A stretch of DNA of 64,000 nt from Alicyclobacillus contaminans DSM 17975 (GCF_000429525.1 NZ_AUCA01000001.1:1-64000); one strand, 5' to 3'. Positions 1 through 7,339 are shown, counted from the first letter of the stretch. The notes: generated by a model from the sequence alone, not told the origin. Translations and numbers: made by a program.

Positions 1-356
1 CGAAGCACGGAGAAGCCGGTCCGACACATAACTATGGGGCAAACGACCCTGGCGGGCAGCAGACAACGGCATCCACCCTTTGACAGGCAGGACGATGGAA
101 TGTAGCGGGCTCCAACGAGACCCGGTGAGACATGAGAGGGTAAGCCACAAAGGTGCATGTGGACATCCAATGTGCGACCATATTTTAGAAAAAGGGGCTC
201 AGCCCTTGTTTCCACATACCCTTGTGTCAGAAAGATGGACTCTGTCCTCATCCTCGGTCAAATCTGTCTGTCAGGTCAAACGAGAAATACTGCGATTGAG
301 CTAGAATACGGGAGAAAACGAAAGATCATAGAGAGAGTTATAAGAACAAACGGTGG
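1..356. other. Stretch with no recognised gene
   Basis: Short open frames here do not resemble a known family, and I see no convincing promoter or terminator. The stretch lies beyond the 3' end of the leftward polysaccharide deacetylase gene. Confidence 0.4.
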
Positions 357-431
357 ATGAATGTCATCGGCTGGGCGGTCATCATCATCCTGGTGGTGTT
401 GTCTCTGTTGCTGTTTGTGTTATCGCTGTAG
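357..431 (+). CDS. Possible 24-residue hydrophobic peptide
   Basis: An ATG frame of 24 codons reads MNVIGWAVIIILVV and then continues as almost pure Leu/Val/Phe to a TAG stop. The composition is that of one membrane helix, as in many short Bacillus membrane peptides. Support is weak: the only purine-rich stretch upstream (GAGAGAG) is far from the start, and no family is recognised. It lies just beyond the stop of the convergent deacetylase gene. Confidence 0.22.
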   Translation: MNVIGWAVIIILVVLSLLLFVLSL

Positions 432-472
432 GTCTGGTGTTCCGCGCTGTTGGAAAGAGATTGCGCGTTGAC

Positions 473-1234
473 TCAGGTGCCACGTGGTTGGTACGCAGGG
501 AGTTCCAGCAACTCGGCAACGGTGGCAAAGGAGTATCCTTCTCGCCGAAGGGTTCGAATGATGTTTGGCAGCGCTTGGACGGTGTCTTCCAGGCTCTCGT
601 CCCGCCCTCCCGCGAAGTGCAGCAGGATGATGGATCCGGGGCGTGCCTGGGACAGGACGTTCGCCTCCACCTGCTTGCGGGTGAGTCCGGCCCAATCCAG
701 GCTGTCCACGTCCCACAACAAAATCTTCATTCTGAGCGAGATGATTTCGCGAATCACGTCTTGGTTCAACGCCCCGTAGGGCGGGCGGAAAAAGTAGGGT
801 CTGACGCCGAGGATTCGTTCGATGAAAGCGTTGGTGCGTTCAATCTGTTGTCTAGCTTCCGTAAGCGAGATTTTTGTAAAGTTCGGGTGGCTCCAGCTGT
901 GATTTTCAATGTTGTGGCCACGCCGAAACATCTCTTCAAGCATATATGGGTACTGCTGAATCCGTTGACCGACACAGTTAAATTCCGCTTTGATCCGGTA
1001 TCGGTCCAACACGGAGAGAATCTGAGGCGTCCATACTGCGTCGGGGCCATCGTCGAAGGTCAAAGCGACCGTTTTACGATCCGTAGGGCCACTCAATATC
1101 ACGTCATTCGGGTAGAGCGCGTGCCAGTCGATGTGTTGGGTGCTGGGCGGACGCTCTGTCAACCGTTCCGGACCGTGCTGGAATGGGGGGATCTGACGCG
1201 CCGGCTCGCGCCATTCACAGAAGAAACCGTTCAT
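473..1234 (-). CDS. Polysaccharide deacetylase (NodB/CE4 family)
   Basis: About 253 residues. The CE4 motifs are clear: TFDDGPD (metal-binding Asp pair), the HSWSHP motif with its two zinc-ligand histidines, RPPYGALN, and a C-terminal LLWDVDSLDW followed by ILLHF. The family removes N-acetyl groups from peptidoglycan or other N-acetylglucosamine polymers outside the membrane. I chose the ATG at 1234 because GAGGTG sits six bases upstream; the open frame extends further but has no better start. No clear signal peptide is visible from this start, unlike the related deacetylase at 40455, so the protein may use a different export route or stay inside. The gene is divergent from kimA. Confidence 0.85.
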   Translation of the reverse strand: MNGFFCEWREPARQIPPFQHGPERLTERPPSTQHIDWHALYPNDVILSGPTDRKTVALTFDDGPDAVWTPQILSVLDRYRIKAEFNCVGQRIQQYPYMLEEMFRRGHNIENHSWSHPNFTKISLTEARQQIERTNAFIERILGVRPYFFRPPYGALNQDVIREIISLRMKILLWDVDSLDWAGLTRKQVEANVLSQARPGSIILLHFAGGRDESLEDTVQALPNIIRTLRREGYSFATVAELLELPAYQPRGT

Positions 1235-1435
1235 TGCATGCACCTCATTCGGAAAGGGCATTCCAACACATTCTATTCGGGGGGCATCTGCACGTGCCGC
1301 GTGCTGCGAAAGGGTGGCGCATGGAGGAGTTTCCGCGACAGGGGGCCATGATGAAGGGGTGTCTGGGACTCGACACATAAAACCCAGTCGAAGGAAAAAT
1401 GCTACGACAGAATGACCGGAGGGGGAGCTTTCAAT

Positions 1436-3343
1436 ATGCACAGGGAAATTTCTTGGTTTCATCCTGTTTTGGTGTGCATCCTCATCATGGCCCTCACAAT
1501 TGCTCTATTCAATTTTGGCAGCGTGAAACGTGTGCTCGTGGGGAGACCCATGCGCTCTCGCGAACTCTTTCAGCCCCATACCCAGTTGATTTGGCTGCTC
1601 GCCTTACCAATTCTGGCGGCGGATCTGTACTCGTCTGTGGCGTACGGTCCGGAAGCCGGCATCACGGAACTGGCACCGTTGGGCGAACCCGCGAAATGGT
1701 TCATTGTCCCCATCACCGGCGCCACCGTCATATTGCTGTGCATCCTGATCACGTCCTACATCATGGGGGTCACCGCGTATCCCAACGGCGGCGGGGCCTA
1801 TGCCATCGCCAAGGACAATTTCAAGAAACCGTGGCTGTCCCTCGTGGCCGCCAGCGCACTGCTCGTGGACTACGTGCTGACGGTCGCCGTGTCGGTTTCT
1901 TCCGCCATACAGACCATGGCGTCGTCCTACCGATTCCTCGCGGGACACGAAACGATGATTTCCGTGCTGTGTGTGTTCATCATTCTGCTGGTCAACCTGC
2001 GCGGCGTTTCGGAATCCGCACAGATATTTGCGTATCCAACGTTTCTCTTCATGGGATGCATGCTGTTGTTGATAGCCGCAGGCTTCATGGACGAAGTTCA
2101 CCACGGATTTGTGCAAGCGGAGACGCCGCCGTTTGGCACCATTCCGCGCGGGCTCACGTGGATGCTTTTGCTGAAAGCATTCAGTTCGGCGTGCTCGTCC
2201 TTGACGGGGATTGAAACCATCTCGAACGCGGTTCCGATTTTTCGCGAAGGGAAAAATGGCGCCATCAAGGCCTATGCGGCGTTGGGTCTCATCACCGCCG
2301 TGACCCTGCTCGGCTTTGCATATCACCTCTACGTCCGGGGGATATCGGTAAATCCGCACAATACGATGCTCTCCCAATTGGCGGAATTGTACTTTGGCCA
2401 TGGGGCGATGTACCAAATCATCATCCTGTTCACGTTCATTGTCCTGATTCTGGCGGCGAACTCCACCTTCACCGGTTTTCCGCAGTTGGCGGCCATGGTC
2501 GCGCACGACCGTTTTTTGCCGCGGGCGCTGACGCTTCGCGGGGATAAATTGGGGTATTCCAACGGGATGATTGTGCTGGCTGCGCTGGCAGCCCTGCTGA
2601 TTGAAGTGTTTCACGCGCAGACCAACGCGTTGATTCCGCTGTATGCCATCGGGGTCTTCGTCGCCTTCACCGTCGCCCAGGTTGGACTGACCAAACGGTG
2701 GTTCAGGGTCAAGGGGAAATGGTGGTCTGTCAAGGCCTTCATCAACGCGTGTGGCGCGGTGGTTACCGCGCTGGTCGCCATCATTTTCGCGGTCACGAAA
2801 TTCACGGGCGGTGCATGGATTGTGCTGTTGGTCCTGCCCCTGATGATCCTTTTTGCGACGAGAATCCGGCGGCACTACGATGAAGTGTCCGAGGAACTGC
2901 GGATTGACCTGGACACGGCTCGTCCGAAAGCGCACCGCGTGCTGTCCGTGGTGCTCGTTTCGGACATCACCCGCATGGTGGTCAGCACCGTTTCCTTCGC
3001 AAAAAGCACGAGTCAGGACGTCATCGCGCTGTACATCGGGTTTGACGACGAATCCATCGAGAGAATGGAACAAAAGTGGGCGGCCTTTGGAGCACCCTGC
3101 CGGTTGGTGACCCTCAAAAGCGAGTATCGTTCCATCCTGCATCCGTTGTCCAAGTTCATTCGCCGGTTGGAGAATTACGAAGGCGGCAGGCCGGATCATA
3201 TTCAACTCGTCATTGCCCAGTTCTTGCCCAGAAGATGGTGGCATTACATCCTGCACAACCAGACGTCTCTGCTGATTCGGGCCTGGGTGCTTCAGAACAA
3301 GGATGTGGTGGTCACGACTGTGCCGTATCATTTGCGTCAGTAG
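1436..3343 (+). CDS. kimA: KimA-type APC-family potassium importer
   Basis: About 635 residues with roughly 12 membrane segments and a soluble C-terminal domain of about 150 residues. From memory of Bacillus subtilis KimA (YdaO), shared blocks include SSVAYGPE, NGGGAYAIAKDN, LLLKAFSSACSSLTG with the following EtisNAvP, GDKLGYSNG and the C-terminal HNQTSLLIR and PYHLRQ. KimA is a high-affinity K+/H+ symporter, formerly annotated as an amino-acid permease, and is shut off by c-di-AMP. The start is the ATG at 1436, with GGAGGGGG a short distance upstream; the longer ATG frame from 1412 overlaps that site. The ydaO-type c-di-AMP riboswitch often found before this gene was not seen. The next gene starts 25 bases downstream. 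Confidence 0.78.
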   Translation: MHREISWFHPVLVCILIMALTIALFNFGSVKRVLVGRPMRSRELFQPHTQLIWLLALPILAADLYSSVAYGPEAGITELAPLGEPAKWFIVPITGATVILLCILITSYIMGVTAYPNGGGAYAIAKDNFKKPWLSLVAASALLVDYVLTVAVSVSSAIQTMASSYRFLAGHETMISVLCVFIILLVNLRGVSESAQIFAYPTFLFMGCMLLLIAAGFMDEVHHGFVQAETPPFGTIPRGLTWMLLLKAFSSACSSLTGIETISNAVPIFREGKNGAIKAYAALGLITAVTLLGFAYHLYVRGISVNPHNTMLSQLAELYFGHGAMYQIIILFTFIVLILAANSTFTGFPQLAAMVAHDRFLPRALTLRGDKLGYSNGMIVLAALAALLIEVFHAQTNALIPLYAIGVFVAFTVAQVGLTKRWFRVKGKWWSVKAFINACGAVVTALVAIIFAVTKFTGGAWIVLLVLPLMILFATRIRRHYDEVSEELRIDLDTARPKAHRVLSVVLVSDITRMVVSTVSFAKSTSQDVIALYIGFDDESIERMEQKWAAFGAPCRLVTLKSEYRSILHPLSKFIRRLENYEGGRPDHIQLVIAQFLPRRWWHYILHNQTSLLIRAWVLQNKDVVVTTVPYHLRQ

Positions 3344-3368
3344 GTTCAGAAATGGAGGAGAACTGGCG

Positions 3369-3803
3369 TTGAAGAAAAAGCTCATGGAATCCCTCGAAAC
3401 AGAGATTGAGGATGTGATCACCGGCCGAGTCCACAGATGGCCATTCATCATCGCTGTCCTACTGATTGGCGTGTTGCTCAGTGCCCTATCAGAAAATTTA
3501 ACAGTGGGCCCGAGCTGGACCGTCCTGGTGGTGGTGTGTTTGCTGAGCATTATGAACACGGAGGAAGCGCCGGATTTGTACTTTCCGCAAATGGCCATTG
3601 CGTCGGAGGAGTGGAAGCACTGGAAGCCATCGTTTTCCGATTACGTGTTCCTGGCGTTCAATACCAGCACCGCATTCAGTCCCACAGACACGATGGTATT
3701 GTCGAAACGGACGAAAATCCTTTGTGTAATTTTGCCGCTGGGTTTCTTCATGTGCCATATTCCCTCCCTATGGAATATCGACACAAATCTTAATACTCTA
3801 TGA
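3369..3803 (+). pseudogene. Shrunken membrane-protein gene after kimA
   Basis: A TTG start at 3369 with GGAGGAG upstream gives 144 residues. The N-terminal helix, the phrase LTVGPSW, then YFPQM and SDYVFLAFNTSTAFSPTDT match a family of small bacterial membrane proteins that are normally over 200 residues long. Here the central helices between the first segment and YFPQM are missing, and the family's C-terminal helix is replaced by an unrelated tail. This suggests an internal deletion and a 3' frameshift, so the product is probably not functional, although the frame is still open. It sits 25 bases after kimA and would be co-transcribed. Confidence 0.55.
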
Positions 3804-4131
3804 TTAACGCTCGATGAGTGGGGATTCAAAGTAGATTAAAATTTCGTCAAGGTATGCTGGTGACTAAATCTCTTGTCAACCATGTTGGGCAATATTCCTC
3901 CCAGTTGGAGTCTTGGTTTTGCACGGTCATATCAACGAAGTATCAGGTGTGAAAATTCATGCGATGATCGCCCGCGAACATTGCATACGCATCACCGGGG
4001 CGTTCGTGGTTTTCACTATGGTACCTGCGGATCAGATCCCGACGTTTGTCGCGATGAAGGCCTTGAGTGGACTGACGTATTTCCGAGGACGTTTCGTGCT
4101 CACGGCCTTCTTGCCCTGCCGCTCAGCACCA
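3804..4131. other. Non-coding stretch before the reductase gene
   Basis: I see no recognisable gene. Two short overlapping frames (starting 3873 and 3913) have no recognisable domains and no good ribosome binding sites. The composition is more AT-rich than the flanks. Confidence 0.35.
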
Positions 4132-4151
4132 CATGGCAAAATTGTGCCATG
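4132..4151. promoter_or_regulatory. Inverted repeat, candidate operator
   Basis: Perfect seven-base arms CATGGCA and TGCCATG are separated by six bases (AAATTG). The repeat lies about 40 bases upstream of the reductase start and next to a TATATT that could serve as a -10 element. Size and position fit a dimeric repressor site. No regulator gene is adjacent, so the cognate protein is unknown. Confidence 0.4.
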
Positions 4152-4188
4152 ATATATTCGGTACCCTCAAATGGAAGGAGCATTGCGA

Positions 4189-5196
4189 ATGCCAACTCTC
4201 ATGAACCGCCAGATTCGTTTGAAGAGCAGGCCCACCGGTCTGCCCACTCTGGATAACTTTCAGTTTGTTGAAGTGCCACTGCCGCCTCTCGAGGCAGGGC
4301 AAGTCCTGGTGAGCTCGCGGTTTATTTCGGTCGATCCGTACATGCGCGGCCGGATGAGTGAACGGAAGTCCTACGTGCCTCCGTACGCGTTGAATGAACC
4401 CATTGCCGGCGGTGTTGTGGCGGAAGTGGTGGAGACCAAGTCTCCGAACTTCGCGGTCGGCGACATTGTTTTGTGCGGGTACGGATGGCAAACCCATGCG
4501 GTGGTTCACGAAGACCAAATCCGCAAGATCAATCCCAGTCTCGCTCCCATTTCCACTGCGTTAGGGGTGCTGGGCATGCCAGGCCTCACCGCATATTTTG
4601 GTCTGTTGGATATCGGGCGTCCTGCGCAGGGCGAAACGGTGGTCGTCTCGGGGGCCGCTGGCGCCGTCGGCATGATTGTGGGTCAAATCGCCAAGATCAA
4701 AGGCGCGCGTGTGGTCGGGATTGCCGGCTCTGACGCAAAGGTGAACTACCTGACGCAGGAACTCGGATTTGACGCGGTCATCAACTACAAAACGTCGCCA
4801 GACCTGAACCGGGCGGTGGCGAAAGCTTGCCCGGCGGGGGTTGACGTGTACTTCGACAATGTGGGAGGTTCCATTTCCGACGCCGTCCTTGCCCATCTCA
4901 ACGACGGGGCCCGCATTCCCATCTGCGGTCAAATCGCCCTGTATAATTTGGAGCAAGCAGATGTCGGACCACGAGTGCAGTCTCAGCTGCTGATTCATCG
5001 TGCGCTCATGAAGGGATTTATCGTCGGCGATTATTCAGCGCGCTTTGGAGAAGGAATTTCCCAGTTGGCGAAGTGGGTGCAGGATGGGCAGCTGAAGTTT
5101 AAAGAGACCATTGTCCACGGGTTCGACAATACCGTAAACGCGTTCCTGGGGCTGTTCTCCGGAGAAAACCTGGGGAAGCAGTTGGTCCAAGTGTAA
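4189..5196 (+). CDS. NADP-dependent CurA/YfmJ-type alkenal reductase
   Basis: About 335 residues of the zinc-independent MDR (medium-chain dehydrogenase/reductase) family. The N-terminal GroES-like part contains the PYMRGRM phrase typical of leukotriene B4 dehydrogenase/CurA/YfmJ proteins. The Rossmann part has GMPGLTAYFGL and the nucleotide-binding GAAGAVG, followed by DVYFDNVGG. Members reduce C=C bonds of alkenals and ketones with NADPH and are often part of electrophile stress responses. The ATG at 4189 was chosen because AAGGAG lies eight bases upstream; an earlier in-frame ATG at 4171 precedes that site. The gene stands alone behind a candidate operator. Confidence 0.88.
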   Translation: MPTLMNRQIRLKSRPTGLPTLDNFQFVEVPLPPLEAGQVLVSSRFISVDPYMRGRMSERKSYVPPYALNEPIAGGVVAEVVETKSPNFAVGDIVLCGYGWQTHAVVHEDQIRKINPSLAPISTALGVLGMPGLTAYFGLLDIGRPAQGETVVVSGAAGAVGMIVGQIAKIKGARVVGIAGSDAKVNYLTQELGFDAVINYKTSPDLNRAVAKACPAGVDVYFDNVGGSISDAVLAHLNDGARIPICGQIALYNLEQADVGPRVQSQLLIHRALMKGFIVGDYSARFGEGISQLAKWVQDGQLKFKETIVHGFDNTVNAFLGLFSGENLGKQLVQV

Positions 5197-5428
5197 GACG
5201 ACACACCGCACCGCTCCCGCCGTTTGACAGGTTCGCGCACCTGAAGGAGCCGCCCGGACGGTCCATCGAGGAGAAACCTGCAGGAACTGAAGACGTTGCG
5301 ATCCCAGAATACAACCAAGCTCCTGGCTCGCCCCTGGATGTGTATGCATCGGGGGCGTCTTTTGTGTGGACATGCCGGGTTGTATTGAGCCGCCACGAAT
5401 GGACGGTGGGCCGCATGGCCACGTTCCG
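5197..5428. other. Non-coding stretch after the reductase
   Basis: No gene recognised. Several open frames overlap on the minus strand but none has a family signature or a credible start. Confidence 0.35.
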
Positions 5429-5565
5429 TTAATGCAGAGTGATGGTCACCGACGCGTCCAGCTTTCCAAACCGATACACTCGAATTCATGCGGCCAGTCG
5501 ACGCAACCGGGGACTCAAGTCCATCTCCCGGCTCCATTGGCTCTTGGCGTGTGAACCTCTTCGAG
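5429..5565 (-). pseudogene. Possible decayed coding remnant
   Basis: Read leftward, a frame gives QWSREMDLSPRLRRLAA, then a TGA (5486-5488), then IRVYRFGKLDASVTITLH and a stop. The two parts look like one protein C-terminus broken by a nonsense codon, and a further in-phase fragment (RILEEVHT) lies upstream in another frame. I do not recognise the family. This could be chance. Confidence 0.2.
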
Positions 5566-5614
5566 GATTCGACAGAAACCACAGTCATGCGATGAATTTC
5601 TGCAAATGTTGCGT

Positions 5615-5630
5615 ATTTCGAGGTCGAAAT
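5615..5630. promoter_or_regulatory. Inverted repeat upstream of riboswitch promoter
   Basis: Perfect arms ATTTCG and CGAAAT are separated by AGGT. The repeat lies 12 bases upstream of the candidate -35 element of the c-di-GMP riboswitch transcript, a typical position for an activator or repressor site. Confidence 0.3.
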
Positions 5631-5642
5631 TTCATAGCGCCG

Positions 5643-5671
5643 TTGAAATATGTCGATTTATGGTGCAGAAT
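5643..5671 (+). promoter_or_regulatory. Candidate sigma-A promoter of riboswitch-EAL transcript
   Basis: TTGAAA at 5643 and CAGAAT at 5666 are separated by exactly 17 bases. Transcription would start near 5679, just upstream of the riboswitch aptamer. The -10 element matches consensus at four of six positions. Confidence 0.45.
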
Positions 5672-5696
5672 ACCATTGACAAACACAAGTGTAATC

Positions 5697-5785
5697 TTCC
5701 ACATGAACAGGGCAAACCAGTGGAAACGCTGGGACGCAAAGCCACGGGTCTAAGGGTAAAACCTATGATCGCCGGGTTGCCACGA
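5697..5785 (+). promoter_or_regulatory. c-di-GMP-I (GEMM-I) riboswitch
   Basis: The conserved GEMM-I core is present in order: AACAGGGCAAACC, a short P2 stem capped by GAAA, GGGACGCAAAGCC, the CTAAGG element, and the closing CGGGTTGCC. The last segment pairs with GGCAAACC to make P1. This class binds cyclic di-GMP and controls transcription or translation of the downstream gene. The gene that follows encodes an EAL-domain c-di-GMP phosphodiesterase, so the RNA probably provides feedback on the nucleotide it senses. A terminator follows at once, indicating transcriptional control. Confidence 0.93.
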
Positions 5786-5796
5786 CATACCTTTTG

Positions 5797-5823
5797 GGCG
5801 ATCCGTGCACGGGTTGCCTTTTT
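5797..5823 (+). terminator. Riboswitch expression-platform terminator
   Basis: GGCGATCCG and CGGGTTGCC form a nine-pair stem (two G-U pairs) with a TGCA loop, followed by TTTTT. Its 3' arm repeats the CGGGTTGCC of the aptamer P1 closing strand. The aptamer's 5' P1 strand could therefore pair with either copy, which gives a simple means of switching. Whether ligand turns expression on or off cannot be read from sequence alone. Confidence 0.82.
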
Positions 5824-5840
5824 CTACAAATTGGGGCGAA

Positions 5841-5944
5841 GGGTGAGGGGAATGGTAGACAAGAAGAATATCACGCTGTCGAAAAATCGGGTGAGGGGTG
5901 GGGGAAATGAGCAAGAAGCATATCACACTTGCGAATGGAAAAAT
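5841..5944 (+). repeat. Imperfect direct duplication of the gene start region
   Basis: Two copies, about 5841-5887 and 5889-5944, share GGGTGAGGGG, an ATG, CAAGAAG, ATATCAC, CGAA and AAAAAT in the same order. Each copy contains a ribosome binding site and an ATG (5852 and 5907). The encoded peptides start MVDKKNITL and MSKKHITL. The two starts lie in different frames relative to the G tract that follows. Confidence 0.7.
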
Positions 5945-5974
5945 AACCCTTCCGGGGGGGGGGGGGGGGTATAA
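5852..5974 (+). CDS. Upstream alternative start ORF entering the G tract
   Basis: The ATG at 5852 follows GAGGGGA and opens a 40-codon frame that runs without a stop through the 16-G tract. It ends at the TAA directly after it. As written it would make only a short peptide ending in Gly-Gly-Gly-Gly-Gly-Val. If the tract lost one G or gained two, this frame would continue into the EAL domain. It is therefore either a leader peptide or an alternative start for the phosphodiesterase. Its first residues resemble those of the main start. Confidence 0.45.
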   Translation: MVDKKNITLSKNRVRGGGNEQEAYHTCEWKNNPSGGGGGV

Positions 5975-6881
5975 TCCTCCAATAAACCCAATTTATGATA
6001 TTTCTATTCAAAGAAGTGTTGAATGGATACTTGAGCAAGGACGCATTGACACCGTCTACCATCCGATTGTAGATCACGCCAACAGCACGGTTTTCGGACA
6101 TGAGGTTCTCAGCCGTCCCCACTACGAAGGGCAACGGATTCCACCGGATGTCTGGTTTCACGCCGCTTATGAAAGCGGCCTGGCCGTGGATGCGGATTTG
6201 CTTTCGCTCTCCACCGGGGTGAAAGATTTCAGTGCATTGCCCCACGGAATCGCTTCCACCCCTCTGTTTGTCAATGTGATGCCCAACAGCCTTTCCGACA
6301 AGTCTTTTCTTCGGGGGGTTGAAATCCTCTTTGAAGAGGGATATCGCCAACCGGATGAATTGGTTTTCGAAGTCATTGAGCATGTGTCGTACGATCCGAA
6401 GTCATTGGCCCAATGCATCAAGCCCCTGCGCTCACTCGGAATTCGCATTGCCTTGGACGACTTCGGGATGGGGAATGCCAATCTCGCTGCGCTCGTTCAG
6501 CTTGAGCCGGACTTCATCAAAGTGGATCGTTCGCTGATTCAGGGAATTTCCACGTCATCCGCAAAGCAACGACTGTTGTCCCACCTGGTGGATTATATGG
6601 ATTCGGGTAATTCGGTGATTGCGGAGGGTGTGGAAACCCACGACGACTTGCTCGCTGTTCAGGCATCCGGCGTGAATCTGAGCCAAGGATACTACTGGAC
6701 CGCTCCCATGCCCATCACGAATCTCACCCTGTTGACGGAGGCTATAGAGAAGGCGAGAGACGAACTGGTCGCTTGTGTGCAAGAGAAAAACGGTGTGTTG
6801 ACAGACGACGAAGTGGTGCAGAAGAGTCAACAACTGGACTTCCTGATTATACAATATTGCCATTTGGGCCTCGGGATGTAG
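5907..6881 (+). CDS. EAL-domain c-di-GMP phosphodiesterase, G-tract interrupted
   Basis: About 324 residues. After a short N-terminus with five consecutive glycines (residues 17-21, encoded by the G16 tract) comes a single EAL domain. The catalytic signatures are all present: GHEVLSRP (the EAL motif as EVL), FVNVMP, ELVFEVIEH, IALDDFGMGNANL, PDFIKVDRS, VIAEGVET and QGYYW. It should hydrolyse c-di-GMP to pGpG in the cytoplasm; no membrane segment or sensor domain is seen. The ATG at 5907 follows a G-rich ribosome binding site. A c-di-GMP-I riboswitch and terminator precede it, and a second start region lies at 5852. Changing the tract by one or two bases would truncate this frame soon after the tract. 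Confidence 0.9.
   Translation: MSKKHITLANGKITLPGGGGGYNPPINPIYDISIQRSVEWILEQGRIDTVYHPIVDHANSTVFGHEVLSRPHYEGQRIPPDVWFHAAYESGLAVDADLLSLSTGVKDFSALPHGIASTPLFVNVMPNSLSDKSFLRGVEILFEEGYRQPDELVFEVIEHVSYDPKSLAQCIKPLRSLGIRIALDDFGMGNANLAALVQLEPDFIKVDRSLIQGISTSSAKQRLLSHLVDYMDSGNSVIAEGVETHDDLLAVQASGVNLSQGYYWTAPMPITNLTLLTEAIEKARDELVACVQEKNGVLTDDEVVQKSQQLDFLIIQYCHLGLGM
5954..5969 (+). repeat. Homopolymer of 16 G inside the EAL coding sequence
   Basis: Sixteen consecutive G bases run from the last base of a Pro codon through five Gly codons. Long G tracts inside genes are classic sites of slipped-strand length change and on/off phase variation in other bacteria. The exact length could also be an assembly estimate. 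A TATAAT follows directly. Confidence 0.85.
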
Positions 6882-6970
6882 GGGGCGGGGCGAAGATGGG
6901 CGAACTGAAGAGGTCGGGCCTGTCGTATGTGGAAAGATTCATTTGGAAGTCCTCCGTCGATCCGGACCTC

Positions 6971-7009
6971 GAACCGCAAACGGCCCCCTTCAGGGAGCCG
7001 TTGCGGTTC
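6971..7009. terminator. Hairpin between convergent genes
   Basis: GAACCGCAAACGGC pairs with GCCGTTGCGGTTC around a short loop, giving a long stable stem with one bulge. It lies between the rightward EAL gene and the leftward chemotaxis remnant and would act as a two-way terminator. Confidence 0.65.
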
Positions 7010-7033
7010 TGACGACTCTGCCGGTGTACCGGT

Positions 7034-7339
7034 TCAGATCTTGAAATGCTGGATCAGTTGCTGCAGTTCATCGGCCATCCGCGCCAACTCCGTGGCGGAC
7101 CCCGAAATTTCCTCCATGGACGCGAGCGGTTCCTCAGTGGCCGCGGAGACGTTCTGCGTTCCCGCGGCGTTGTTTTCCGCAATCTCCGCGATGAATCGGA
7201 TGGATTTCACCACTTCTGCGCTGCGCTCGGACAGCTTCTGGACAGCGGAAGAAACTTCTTGAATCTGGCTCGCAACGTGGGTCGCTCCCTCAATGATGCG
7301 ACGACTGGACCGGGCGATGGAATGGGTGAAATACAACAC
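7034..7339 (-). pseudogene. C-terminal fragment of a methyl-accepting chemotaxis protein
   Basis: About 95 residues match the extreme C-terminal part of an MCP signalling domain: IQEVSSAVQKLSERSAEVVKSI, FIAEIAENNAAGTQNVSAATEE, and a final ELARMADELQQLIQHFKI. A full receptor has 400-650 residues with membrane segments, sensor, HAMP and CheA/CheW hairpin; none of that remains. The first residues of the open frame (MLYFTHSI) already belong to the neighbouring glycosidase remnant on the other strand. The fragment has no promoter or ribosome binding site and is a deletion remnant. Confidence 0.85.

Noticed and set aside
1604-3598. Long minus-strand open frame of 664 codons
   Set aside because: It is antisense to kimA, rich in Arg, His and Gln and without family signatures; a shadow of GC-rich codon use.
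4106-4150. Sigma-54 promoter before the alkenal reductase (TGGCA...TGCC)
   Set aside because: The spacing between GG and GC is one base short of the required distance, and the sequence is better explained as a palindrome.
5970-5975. TATAAT right after the G tract as a -10 element whose spacing is tuned by tract length
   Set aside because: No -35-like sequence lies 15-19 bases upstream (only the G tract and CCCTTCC), and the tract is inside a coding frame with a good start. It is kept only as a remote alternative.
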